Positions 8,117 to 17,300 of a stretch of DNA of 39,552 bases are shown here, in pieces. The number at the start of each line of letters is the position of its first letter. Position 1 is the stretch's first letter. Position numbers and translations under genes: made by a program. The DNA is from an uncultured Lachnospiraceae bacterium (GTDB lineage: Bacteria > Bacillota > Clostridia > Lachnospirales > Lachnospiraceae), in the NCBI GenBank assembly GCA_910579495.1, contig CAJTVD010000021.1:1-39552 (forward strand), read 5' to 3'. The notes below the pieces were generated by a model. The model was not told the origin of the DNA, did no database searches, and saw nothing but the letters and a program-made list of their open reading frames with translations.

Positions 8117-9371
8117 CACGACAAACGCATGAATGTCGAATCTCCTCCAACCTCTGAAATACAGGCTTTTAAATTTTCATCAGTTCTTCTATAAACTGCG
8201 CCGGTGCAAAACTGATATTGAACCGCTTCCTTCTCAATGACATTTTTCCCCCTCGTATTTCTATCATCTTCAGCATGCCCAGACACCACTTCCGAATGAT
8301 GTTCTGATTCTGCGCCGCTGTCTTATCCAATGTTGTATTCGCATCTTCCTTAAAGGTTACATCCAGGTGCCAGTGCATGCTCTCTACCGGCCAGTGCCCC
8401 CTTACCGCCCGGCTGAACAGTCCAATATCTTCTCCAAGACTGCTGATATAATATCTGTATTCTTCTTTTCCTTCTTCCCCTTTTCGGATGGTCTTCTTTT
8501 CCATCCCTATGCTCTTTAGGCCTTTCCATTTTCCTCTCTGCTGCATCCAGCCCACATCCCCTGTCTGGTAATATTCTCTTATCTCTGTCTGTCCATGTGC
8601 TTTCTCCACGCTCTTCTTATATCCTGTCCCTTTTTTCAAGTCTTCACATACTTTCGGGTCTTCAAAATACAGGCGTATATCCGTTTCCAGATTCCCCTGG
8701 TTCCCTTTTACTGCCAGTACATAATCTGCACGCCTCTTCCGTATTGTTTCCACAATTGCTGTCTGTGTCCCCATTGCATCTATCGTTACAACCTGGCCTT
8801 TTATCCCTATGCTTTCCAGCACTTTGGGTATCGCCGTAATCTCATTGCTTTTCTCATCCACCGCCTGCTGTCCCAGACAGTATCCGTCTTCTCTGCTCCA
8901 TGCGGAAACAATATGGCATGGCTTTGTGCCTTTCCTCTTATTAGAACGCATGGTTTTCCCATCCACACAGATAATCTTTTTGAGTTTTCCCCCTTCACCG
9001 CTCCCCAGCATCTCCTGCCATTTAAGCTGGAGCTGTTGTAAATTTTCAGGCCGTATCATCCCCATGACACGTTGAATGGTGCCATGGGGTGGCACGCCGT
9101 TTTTTAATTCGATATACTGTCTGGGATAGCCCTCATTCCACAGGGCGAAATCGGCAATCTGCTCCCATGTATCTGCGTTGGCAAGTGTAGCAAAAAGTAC
9201 AATGATAAGAATATCTTTTATATTGTGCCGTACTTTTCTATGCTGCCGGATATCCTCTATAATTTCCATCCATTCCAGTAACTGCTCCATATTCATATCT
9301 CCGTTTTTATTTTCATTATAACGGATAATGGAACTTTTGTTTACAATTTATTTACTCATGCGTTTGTCGTG
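8117..9371 (-). mobile_element. ISAs1-family insertion sequence with 9-bp target duplication
   Basis: A 1255-bp element bounded by 16-bp perfect terminal inverted repeats, CACGACAAACGCATGA at 8117-8132 and its complement at 9356-9371. The flanking direct repeats TACATAACC (8108-8116 and 9372-9380) are the target-site duplication. One transposase gene fills it. Length, organisation and duplication size fit the ISAs1 family. Intact repeats, duplication and ORF suggest recent insertion. Confidence 0.92.
8169..9296 (-). CDS. ISAs1-family DDE transposase
   Basis: A 375-residue transposase, full length, with no frameshift. The DDE catalytic core is visible: first Asp in ICVDGKTMR (about residue 125), second in TIDAMGTQ (about 190), followed by KGNQ, and the Glu-containing C-terminal block with HWHLDVTFKEDA. 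The N-terminal DUF4338-like region carries HNIKDILIIVLFATLANAD, typical of ISAs1 members. Two in-frame ATG codons lie at the start; GGAG is better spaced for the second (9290), so the true protein may be two residues shorter. Confidence 0.93.
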   Translation of the reverse strand: MNMEQLLEWMEIIEDIRQHRKVRHNIKDILIIVLFATLANADTWEQIADFALWNEGYPRQYIELKNGVPPHGTIQRVMGMIRPENLQQLQLKWQEMLGSGEGGKLKKIICVDGKTMRSNKRKGTKPCHIVSAWSREDGYCLGQQAVDEKSNEITAIPKVLESIGIKGQVVTIDAMGTQTAIVETIRKRRADYVLAVKGNQGNLETDIRLYFEDPKVCEDLKKGTGYKKSVEKAHGQTEIREYYQTGDVGWMQQRGKWKGLKSIGMEKKTIRKGEEGKEEYRYYISSLGEDIGLFSRAVRGHWPVESMHWHLDVTFKEDANTTLDKTAAQNQNIIRKWCLGMLKMIEIRGGKMSLRRKRFNISFAPAQFIEELMKI

Positions 9372-9436
9372 TACATAACCACATTCTTTTCCATCAAATA
9401 AGAGCAGGATTCCCCTGGGAAAAACCAGATTTTTTC

Positions 9437-9465
9437 TTGTAGGGTTTTAGGTTCTATGGTAAAAT
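9437..9465 (+). promoter_or_regulatory. Sigma-A promoter of the chemotaxis receptor gene
   Basis: TTGTAG (9437-9442) and TAAAAT (9460-9465) lie 17 bp apart, about 58 bp before the ATG. No sigma-28 flagellar promoter was seen. Confidence 0.55.
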
Positions 9466-9522
9466 AAATTTCGGTTAAATATAAGATTTGAAAGTAATAA
9501 CATACCCACGGGAGGATTGAAA

Positions 9523-10998
9523 ATGAGGGAAGATTTTTCTGAACAAAGATTTGTAAACCGCACAGCGATACGGAACCATACTATCATAGACACAGTGCTT
9601 CTTCTTGCCTATTTAGCCGAAGTATTCAAAGGCTCCAGAACCATAGGCTATTTTTCGTTGTTTGCCCTATTGTGTATGGCACCCATAGCGGCCGAGCATA
9701 TTCTTTACAGGAAGGATCCGGACAGCGGGCTGGTTAAATATTTCATAGGGGTTTCCTACAGTATCCTTTATCTCTTTGTGCTTTTTACTACTACCAGTGT
9801 CCTTGCTTATGTTTATATATTTCCTATCTTTATGGTAATCATCCTCTACATGGATATCAGATTCTGTACCCTTGTAGGGACCATCTCCTTTTTGGGCAAT
9901 ATCGCATATGTGGCTTACCATGCCCTCACAGCAGGATATGCAAAAGCGGAAATTGCTAACGAGGAAATCAGGATTGCGGCAATGATCCTTACCACTGCCT
10001 TCATGGCAGTCTCCGCCAAAGCAATAGAACGGGTAAATAAAGAAAAAATAAAAGTAATCAGTGAACAGTCCCTGGCAGCAGAGGAACTGACAAAGAATGT
10101 ACTGCACACCACGGGCCAGATGTTTTCCCAAATAGAACTGGTGTCTGGCAAGATGGGTCAGTTGGGTGAGTCCATGGACCAGATACATACATATATGGGA
10201 GAAGTTTCCTCCGGCAGTGCCGAAACCGCTGGCTCTATACAGCTACAGCTTCAGAAAACAGAGCAGATTCAGGGCCACATTGCCAAAGTGAAAGATACTG
10301 CCCTGGACATTGAGGAAAATATGGGCAGCACAGCCCTGAAAGTGGACATGGGAAGGCAGCAGATGGATACCCTGTCAAAGCAGGTGGAAGAATCCATGGA
10401 GGCAAACCAAAAAGTAATTAACCAGATGAAAAAGCTCAGCGAGTATGCCAGCCAGATGAATACCATCATCGAAACGATTACCAGTATCGCCAGTAATACA
10501 GGCATGCTGGCACTGAACGCAAGCATAGAAGCCGCCCGTGCCGGAGATGCCGGAAGAGGCTTTGCAGTTGTGGCAAACCAGATTTCCGGGCTTGCCAACC
10601 AGACCAAATCCGCTACTGTAAATATCACCGATTTGATTGGGCATGTTAACAGGGAACTGCTCTCCGTGGAAGAAGCCATAAATGTAGTCACCAGGAACAA
10701 TCAGTCCAATGCAGAAAGTACCCAGGCCGTTACGGAAAATTTTGTGGGCATTACCCAGGGAACCGAAAAAATCCAGCAGCAGACCACGGAGCTGATGGGA
10801 ATTGTAGCAGAACTGGCAGATGCCAACCAGGGGATTGTAGCCAACATCCAGACGATCTCCGCCATTACAGAGGAGGTATCTGCCCATGCCAGCGAAACTT
10901 ACCAGGCCAGCGAATCCAACTCCCGCCTGGTGGAGAATGTGTCAGAAGCCGTTGGGAAGCTCAGCGCAGCCGCACAGCAGCTTCAACAGCAAAAATAA
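9523..10998 (+). CDS. Methyl-accepting chemotaxis protein with a multi-helix membrane domain
   Basis: A 491-residue receptor. The N-terminal 170 residues form about six hydrophobic segments with very short loops and no large external ligand domain, so it probably senses within or near the membrane. No HAMP domain is obvious. The C-terminal half is the long helical MCP signalling domain; its tip, containing EAARAGDAGRGFAVVANQIS, binds CheA/CheW. Methylation-region glutamate/glutamine pairs are present on the flanking helices. ATG 9523 is chosen over an in-frame TTG at 9517, because GGAGG lies 7 nt upstream. No other chemotaxis gene is in the window. Confidence 0.9.
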   Translation: MREDFSEQRFVNRTAIRNHTIIDTVLLLAYLAEVFKGSRTIGYFSLFALLCMAPIAAEHILYRKDPDSGLVKYFIGVSYSILYLFVLFTTTSVLAYVYIFPIFMVIILYMDIRFCTLVGTISFLGNIAYVAYHALTAGYAKAEIANEEIRIAAMILTTAFMAVSAKAIERVNKEKIKVISEQSLAAEELTKNVLHTTGQMFSQIELVSGKMGQLGESMDQIHTYMGEVSSGSAETAGSIQLQLQKTEQIQGHIAKVKDTALDIEENMGSTALKVDMGRQQMDTLSKQVEESMEANQKVINQMKKLSEYASQMNTIIETITSIASNTGMLALNASIEAARAGDAGRGFAVVANQISGLANQTKSATVNITDLIGHVNRELLSVEEAINVVTRNNQSNAESTQAVTENFVGITQGTEKIQQQTTELMGIVAELADANQGIVANIQTISAITEEVSAHASETYQASESNSRLVENVSEAVGKLSAAAQQLQQQK

Positions 10999-11253
10999 TA
11001 TTAGGGGTAAGGAATGGAATTTGGGTGCATTATGTAATATATAGATGGCATAGGTTCTATTCAACATGTACTTCTATTGTACCATGCTTAAATATCGTTT
11101 GGATTTCTCATTTTGCTTGTACTATTTATATTCTAACAGCAAGCTCTTGGGACAACAGGAGGATACTCTCCTCCTAACTATATGCATGTTGACACTATCT
11201 TTAGTGCGTTTCTTGTAACATAATATACTCAATTAAAAGAAGGGAGTTCCCCA
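10999..11253. other. Intergenic stretch with one GC-rich hairpin
   Basis: No coding region was seen. AGGAGGA (11157-11163) and TCCTCCT (11169-11175) form a perfect 7-bp hairpin with a TACTC loop. It has no T-run and could be a weak terminator for the receptor gene or a structure in the leader of the decayed repressor gene downstream. Confidence 0.4.
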
Positions 11254-11469
11254 ATGGGAATATGTTTTAGAAAGTTAGAGGCTCTTTTATCTGAAAAAGG
11301 CAAGACATTTTATAGCTTGTGAAAAGATAAGGTGATCGGAACCGAAACAATAAAGAAGCTACAGCAGGGGCAGGGGTATATTGATACACGCACAATTAGC
11401 AATCTCTGTGAATATCTTGACTGCCAGCCGGGTGACTTAATGGAATATATACCCAATAAAGAAGAATAG
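11254..11469 (+). pseudogene. Cro/CI-type helix-turn-helix repressor, interrupted by an internal stop
   Basis: The frame reads MGICFRKLEALLSEKG, then TGA at 11320-11322, then KDKVIGTETIKKLQQG and DTRTISNLCEYLDCQPGDLM to a TAG at 11467. This is the compact XRE-family repressor (about 70 residues) common in Clostridia, in which the Ser-Leu-Arg-Lys turn normally continues through the stop; CGA to TGA is the likely change. It has a good AGGGAG ribosome binding site 7 nt before the ATG. A start at a later codon could give only a fragment lacking helix 1. Confidence 0.75.
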
Positions 11470-11582
11470 CAGATATATTGTAGCTTATACTATCTGTGAA
11501 AGAAAGTGTTTTCTATGAGTTATAAGGCCAGATACCGGATAGCAAAATGTATTACATTGTCGCTTACTTGCAGGGGGCAGCA

Positions 11583-11703
11583 GTACCAGAGGAAAAACCA
11601 AATGTGGAAACAATAGCCTCTTATTGAGGAATTGGAGAGCGGCGGCGGCACTCTCTTTACTGGAAGTACAGAGGATTTATTTGCTTAATTGATGGAGGAA
11701 TAA
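11583..11703 (+). pseudogene. C-terminal remnant of a DinJ/RelB-type antitoxin
   Basis: The remnant reads VPEEKPNVETIAS in one frame, then after a one-base insertion near 11620-11632 continues IEELESGGGTLFTGSTEDLF, a stop where Gln is expected (TAA for CAA), and LMEE before the true stop at 11701-11703. The block ESGGGxLFTGSTEDLFAQLMEE is typical of DinJ/RelB antitoxins paired with YafQ toxins in Lachnospiraceae. The N-terminal ribbon-helix-helix part is not recognisable. Two independent lesions make it non-functional. Confidence 0.65.
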
Positions 11704-11706
11704 CAA

Positions 11707-11738
11707 ATGCTTGATGTTAAATACTCCACAAAGTTTTC
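11707..11738 (+). pseudogene. N-terminal remnant of a YafQ-type toxin
   Basis: MLDVKYSTKF starts 3 nt after the antitoxin stop and matches the usual beginning of YafQ-family ribonuclease toxins (MLxxKYSTKFKKD). Homology stops after ten codons, at the edge of the 26-bp palindrome, so the rest of the gene has been lost in a deletion or rearrangement. Confidence 0.55.
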
Positions 11739-11764
11739 GACTTATTTTAACGTTAAAATAAGTC
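11739..11764. repeat. Perfect 26-bp palindrome at a decay junction
   Basis: GACTTATTTTAAC (11739-11751) is followed directly by its exact reverse complement (11752-11764). It lies where the truncated toxin remnant on the plus strand meets the end of the phage-like remnant on the minus strand. A palindrome with 13-bp arms is not expected by chance in a sequence of this size. Confidence 0.8.
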
Positions 11765-11959
11765 AAAATCCTCTTGTGTCACAATCTGCACATACTTTCA
11801 ATCATCATTTCGTCCTTCTGCATACATATCATTGATAAGGCCTATCGACAGCAAATCCAAATCTGCCATCGACAATCCTATCTGTACGCATCTTAACAGG
11901 AACAATAGTGTTGTCATTTCATGGTCTGTCGGACGAAGTTTTTTTAAATTGCGTTCCAC
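11753..11959 (-). pseudogene. Remnant of a small phage-like gene
   Basis: The minus strand reads VERNLKKLRPTDHEMTTLLF, then LRCVQIGLSMADLDLLSIG and LINDMYAEGRNDD, a TGA at plus 11798-11800, then KYVQIVTQEDFDLF and a TAA inside the palindrome. The pattern (LGLSxxDLDxLxxGxxxDMxxE, then TQxDFDxF) recalls small tail-assembly-chaperone-like proteins of clostridial siphophages. There is no good start codon in frame near the GGAGG at 11973-11977, so the gene is broken at both ends. The family is a weak assignment. Confidence 0.45.
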
Positions 11960-11986
11960 AGCACAACGGCACCACCTCCCTTACAT

Positions 11987-12028
11987 GAAAAAAAGAACTG
12001 CCAATACTTCATCGTGTTAACAGTTCTT
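11987..12028 (-). terminator. Rho-independent terminator downstream of the island's left end
   Basis: On the minus strand AAGAACTG (plus 12021-12028) pairs with CAGTTCTT (11993-12000), followed by a run of six T. It now terminates the serine recombinase transcript. If the island was inserted in rlmD as proposed, this was originally the rlmD terminator. Confidence 0.65.
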
Positions 12029-12103
12029 CTGTACGTTCGGTTTATATTGTTTTATTTTTCTCCATTCTTAATTCTATGGTAATCTTCCATATGATACTAA
12101 AGT

Positions 12104-13855
12104 CTACGTAAGAATCGGGCTACGTTTTTTCTTGCCTAAGAGGCACACCGTCTCGACGTTATTCCCTTTGTTGTCTAAATTTTCACCTATATTCTCAATA
12201 TCAAATGCGAACTTAATTTTCTTAATATAGGTCTTACTTTCCTTGATTTCATCCTTTTTATATAGCTGTATCTCTGAAATCAACGCATGTAGCACACTTC
12301 TTTGCTCATCCATAGATAGTTTATCATAGATTCTGTCAAACTCCAAAAGCATTTGATAAATTTTCTTCTCGTTTAGCTGTTGCTCCTGCACTGCCTGTAA
12401 GCGATGCAGACAATCCATCTGCTCACTTTCTACAGAATCCATATCCTCATAGATTTTATCAAGCCTCTTGTTCATATCTGCTCTTTTACGGTTTGCAAAC
12501 TTATCATCATCCAGCAAATTATCAATATCTTTTTCCAAACTCTTTTTGTTTCTCTCCAAAGCCTTTAGCTTCTTATCATAGGAAGCAAGTTCATTCTCAA
12601 TTTCTGTAACATCAATAGATTTCCCTATTTTCATTTTTACATAATCTACAAACTTTTCATTGTGTACTAACCGTTTGGTATACTCGACAACTTCCTTTTC
12701 GATTCGTTCAGATGATATTCCGTTCCGATGGCATTCACCATATGTACCTGAACGATTATAATGACCGCAAATATAGCTCCTTGTCTCCATTTTGGGTGCA
12801 TTAGGATTCTTTTTCTTATTAATCCAACGGTTGTAACTTATAACCATCCCCGATCCGCACTCTGGGCATCTCAATAATCCTGACAATAAATGTTTAGGAA
12901 CTTGTCCTATCTGTTTATTTCCCCTACAAGACCTGCTTCTCCGTTTCTGTCGTACCATATCAAAGATTTCCTTACTTATGATAGGTTCGTGTGCCTGTTC
13001 ATCAGACCAAATATAATTTTCTTCATCCTGCTTCCGCAATTTGTATTCCATTTCCCCTGTGTTTTCATTGATACATTCTACGGTACGTCTTCTGCCAAAG
13101 ACAATATAACCTGTATACACTGGATTGTCCAAAATAGTCTTAATTGTGTGGGTACTCCAATCGGTAAATTGAAAGTCCTGTTTATTTTGTGGCACAGGTT
13201 TTTTGATTCCATTCTTATTAAGATAGTCAACAACCCCTTTGATTCCTATATTCTCATGTACATATTTATCAAAAATCATTTCTACAATATAAGCATATTC
13301 ATTTTTTACAAGTCTTTCATTTTGAAGGTCATATCCAAACGGAGCAAAGCCACCGCACCATCCTCCCTGTCTGCTCTTTTCTTCTCTTCCAAGCATTGTC
13401 TGTGTAATGATGTTTTCTCGTTCCATTTCGGCAACTGTCCCTAATATGGTAATCATCAAGCCACCCATATTGTTAGAAGAATCAATTCCTTCTTCCTTTG
13501 TGAGAAGATTAATTCCATATCTATTGATAGTATTCAAAGAATTCAGAATATCTCTTGTATTCCTTCCGAAACGAGATAATTTATAGACAAGAATATAGCC
13601 TACATCAGAATCCTGTTTTGTTACATCAGACATCATCCGTTGAAATTCATCCCTACCTTCAATAGACTTACCCGATTTTCCTTCTTCCACATAAATCTCT
13701 GCAACTTCCAGTCCTTTTGCTTTAGCATACTCTATCAACTCTCTTTTCTGTCCGTCAAGAGAAAATCCTTGAACCTGTCTTTCAGAACTTACCCTAATGT
13801 AAATAACACACTTCTTCCTATTTGCAAATAAATTGATAAAATTCTTGTTTTTCAT
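12104..13855 (-). CDS. Large serine recombinase (island integrase)
   Basis: A 583-residue TnpX/Ccr-type large serine recombinase. The N-terminal resolvase domain has YIRVSSERQ with the catalytic Ser near residue 23, KLSRFGRN and the helix EMERENIITQTMLGREEKSR. A recombinase domain follows, then a zinc ribbon (CPECGSGM with a later CGHYN and C), and a long coiled coil (about residues 420-520). The start is ATG 13855 after AAAGGTGG; the upstream in-frame TTG is unlikely. Its last 19 codons run through the left attachment site, so the C-terminal VCLLGKKKRSPILT is probably host rlmD sequence acquired on integration. It follows a 77-residue small protein in the same direction. Confidence 0.9.
   Translation of the reverse strand: MKNKNFINLFANRKKCVIYIRVSSERQVQGFSLDGQKRELIEYAKAKGLEVAEIYVEEGKSGKSIEGRDEFQRMMSDVTKQDSDVGYILVYKLSRFGRNTRDILNSLNTINRYGINLLTKEEGIDSSNNMGGLMITILGTVAEMERENIITQTMLGREEKSRQGGWCGGFAPFGYDLQNERLVKNEYAYIVEMIFDKYVHENIGIKGVVDYLNKNGIKKPVPQNKQDFQFTDWSTHTIKTILDNPVYTGYIVFGRRRTVECINENTGEMEYKLRKQDEENYIWSDEQAHEPIISKEIFDMVRQKRRSRSCRGNKQIGQVPKHLLSGLLRCPECGSGMVISYNRWINKKKNPNAPKMETRSYICGHYNRSGTYGECHRNGISSERIEKEVVEYTKRLVHNEKFVDYVKMKIGKSIDVTEIENELASYDKKLKALERNKKSLEKDIDNLLDDDKFANRKRADMNKRLDKIYEDMDSVESEQMDCLHRLQAVQEQQLNEKKIYQMLLEFDRIYDKLSMDEQRSVLHALISEIQLYKKDEIKESKTYIKKIKFAFDIENIGENLDNKGNNVETVCLLGKKKRSPILT
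12149..12154. other. attL core candidate
   Basis: CGTCTC on the plus strand (GAGACG in the coding direction of the recombinase) encodes the ET of NVETVCLL. The DNA to its left, down to the stop at 12104, would be the displaced host rlmD 3' end. Only six bases are identical with the right-hand site, but the encoded peptides on both sides are similar over 12 residues. Confidence 0.55.
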
Positions 13856-13897
13856 ACTGCATCCACCTTTCTTTAAAAATATATGTACAGGCAAAAG

Positions 13898-14131
13898 TCA
13901 AACAACCAAAGCAATACAGTTTTCTATGTTCGCAGACAGGGGTACAACCCACTGCCTGCCCGATTTAAAATTTACTGCATACTTCACTAAAATATCTGAC
14001 AAAACATCAATGTATTGATTGAAATTCACTTCTATAATGCCTTTGCTTTCTTCGTCTGTCACAGGAAATTCAATCAATGTATTTCCATCTTGTTCTGTCC
14101 TGTACTGCTTGATTGTCTTAACTTCTGCCAT
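13898..14131 (-). CDS. Small protein of unknown function upstream of the serine recombinase
   Basis: A 77-residue acidic, soluble protein (starts MAEVKTIKQYRTEQDGNTLI) with no recognisable family, membrane segment or zinc motif. GGAAAGGAG lies 8 nt before the ATG. It ends 42 bp before the recombinase start and shares its direction, so the two are probably one transcript. A candidate TATAAT box lies at plus 14191-14196 on the minus strand. A role as accessory factor for the recombinase is possible from position only. Confidence 0.65.
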   Translation of the reverse strand: MAEVKTIKQYRTEQDGNTLIEFPVTDEESKGIIEVNFNQYIDVLSDILVKYAVNFKSGRQWVVPLSANIENCIALVV

Positions 14132-14280
14132 AGCACTTTCTCCTTTCCCACAGCCTCAAAATAGCCATATACTGTGTATTTCTAAGTGCTATTATAGCGC
14201 AGTTAGATGGTAGATGCAGCCCAAAATCCATAATTTTCACACGCATTTGAGGGCGGTTTTTATAATTAAAGGGTGAAGAA

Positions 14281-14311
14281 AAAGAACCAAGATTGTTAGT
14301 CCTGATTCTTT
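14281..14311 (-). terminator. Terminator of the hsd operon
   Basis: On the minus strand AAAGAATC (plus 14304-14311) pairs with GGTTCTTT (14281-14288), eight base pairs including one G-T, followed by a T-rich tract. It lies 10 bp after the hsdR stop. Confidence 0.6.
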
Positions 14312-14321
14312 AATCACATAC

Positions 14322-17300
14322 TTATCTGTTTCTTAAATCTTTATAAGCCTCTTTTGCTATAGATTCCATTACTGATTCATAAAAAGCCTTATCTTCAAAC
14401 AATTTTGAAAATGCTTTCATCTGTTCCATATAACAATCCTGTGCTACCTGTTTGAAAATCTCAGGGAAAATAGATTGATTAAATACTTCCTCATCATTCT
14501 TCTTTGCCTGCATTTTCAACTTTTTGTTATCTTTCACACATTTATTGTAAATGGTTTCTACAATTACCCTATCACTGTCAGTGAAAATCCCCTGAAATTT
14601 TTCATTGATTTTTCCAATAATATTTTCCAATAGTTCATCTTCATCTACACCTTTTCCAGATGTTTTCAATGTTTTGGGATTCTCTAACGTCGAAGTTTCC
14701 ACTGTTGGATTCAAAGAAATATCTCCCTTGAATGTCTGCTCCAATTTGTAAAACTCCAATTTCAGTTTATCTTCCAGATCCACTGATTTAGCATCTACTG
14801 CTAGTGGCAGCATCTTCTCCAAGTACTGTGTGAAATTGAACTCTTTCTGCAAAGATATATCAAACATTCTGGAAATCTGAGTGATATAGGAATACCATTT
14901 ATTAAAGTTATGGATTGTCTTCTTGTAATCAAATCTTTTGTCTTCCGATAATGCTTTATACCTGTTTACAATAGGAGTCAGCACACTTGCCATCTTCCCC
15001 AAATCAGTATCATTTTGTGGAGACTTTTTAAAGAGAATCTTTAATAACTTCTCTATATCATCGTCATTATATAACCCATAACTTCTAAGCATTGTTCTGG
15101 TATCGTAAATCAAATTGACATTTATCTCCTGATCCAGTTCTGTACACTCAAAATATGGTTCAAATGCTTCCTTTATTTCTTCTGCAGTATTCACAAAATC
15201 TAAAACAAAAGTATCTGTCTTTCCTGCACAAGTTCTATTAAGTCTTGATAAAGTCTGTACTGCTTTTACACCTTTCAGTTTCTTATCTACAAACATTGTA
15301 TGAAGCAAAGGTTCATCAAAGCCTGTCTGATACTTCTCTGCAACAATCAGCATGGAATATTCATCTTTATTAAACTCAGCGGGTAGTTGAGTATCTTTAA
15401 TAGTTGTGCCATCTTTTCTTTTGTTCAGACCTTCCTCTGTATATTCTTCCTCCCCATCTTTCACTACACCAGAAAAAGCAACTAGAATTTCAAGATCATC
15501 ATAGCCTTTTAATTCCAAATATCTTTTAAACTCATGGTAATACCTGATAGCATGTAATCTTGATGCAGTTACCACCATCGCTTTTGCATTGCCATTAATT
15601 TTATTCTTTGTAACACTTCTGAATGTTTCAATAATAATCGCTGTCTTCTGTTGCAGATTGTGCGGATGCAATGATTCATATCTCTGGATTGCTCTTAATG
15701 CCTGTGTCGCAGGAACTTCTGGATTCCCTGGGGTATTTTTTGCAATTTTATAACAGTTTTTGTATGTCATATAGTTTTTCAGCACATCAAGAATAAATCC
15801 TTCCTCAATGGCCTGTTTCATACTGTAAATATGAAATGCTCTAAACTTACCATTTGGCAGCTTTACTCCGAACAATTCTAATGTCGATTCTTTTGGTGTT
15901 GCAGTAAAAGCAAAGAACGAAAGATTCTTATGCTTGCCATGTGTAAGCATCTGCTCAACCAGCCTATCTTCATCATCTTTAATCTCTTCTTCCTCTTTGC
16001 CTTCTATTTCCGCAAACTCTTTCAATGCTTCCTCTGTGTCAGCAAGGGCAGCTTTTAACTTCTGCGCAGACCTTCCCGATTGGGAATTATGTGCTTCGTC
16101 CACAATAACAGCAAATCTTTTATCTGTAGTATCTCTGATTTCATCATAGATATGAGGAAATTTCTGCAGTGTAGTAATGATTATTTTCTTTCCATCATTA
16201 ATAGCATCCCTTAAATCAGTGGAATGTTTTTCATCATCTATTTTTTCAACGGTTCCTTTGATATGGTCAAAGCCAAAGATTGTATCTTGTGTCTGCCTGT
16301 CTAAAACAGTCCTGTCATTTATGACTATTACAGAAGTAAAAATAGGTTCATCATTCTTGCCATGCAGTTCTGATAATTCATAAGCAAGCCAAGCAATCGA
16401 ATTACTCTTTCCCGATCCTGCACTGTGCTGAATCAAATAATTCTTTCCAGAACCATTCTCCTTAACATCTGTAATCAACTTTGTAACAACATCTAATTGA
16501 TGGTATCTTGGAAAAATAAGCTTGATACTTTTCTTTTTGGTTTCTACCCCATTCTTATAAACAATCTTTTCTTCTTCCACCCTCTGAATAAATTTATGTA
16601 TCAGTTCAAGCAGATTGTCTTTCGTAAGCACTTTTTCCCATAAATATGATGTAGTATAACCATTGGGATTTTCTGGATTACCTGCTCCCCCAACTTCTCC
16701 TGCCCCATTGGACCCCTGATTAAACGGAAGGAAAAATGTTTCTTTTCCTGCTAATCTCGTAGTCATTGCAATCTCATTCAGATCAACAGCAAAATAAACC
16801 AAAAATCTCTTATCAAACTGAAAGCACAATTCTTTCGGGTTTCTGTCATACATAAACTGCTTTTTCGCATTAGCAACAGACTGTCCTGTTAATTGATTTT
16901 TCAGTTCCAGTGCCACAACAGGAATGCCGTTTACAGAAAGTACCATATCTATACTGTTTTCATTCTGAGTAGAATATTTGAACTGCCTTGTACAAGTCAC
17001 AATATTACTATTATAATCATCAATGACCTGCTGGCTCAAACTATTATTCTCTTTAAAAGCAACAATCTCAATCTTTGCCCCTCTATCTTCAAATCCATGT
17101 CTCAATACATGCAAAAGCCCGAAAGTATCTACACTCTCTTGAAATCTCTTATAGAATTTCTTTTCTGCATCTGTTCCATAATTTCTTTCATATCTCTCCC
17201 ACTGTTTAGGTTGTGTTTTCTTCACAAATGCAATCAGCTTTGGTAAATCAATCGCTTTTTCTCTGTCATAGGTTTTCAGATCCCCTTTGGTAAATCCTCC

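Noticed and set aside
11832..12020. Plus-strand reading frame of 62 codons
   Set aside because: It mirrors the phage-like remnant on the minus strand, lacks a ribosome binding site and resembles no protein.
12890..13444. Plus-strand frame of 184 codons antisense to the serine recombinase
   Set aside because: Low-complexity Phe/Ile/Ser translation typical of antisense to an AT-rich gene; the recombinase frame is intact.
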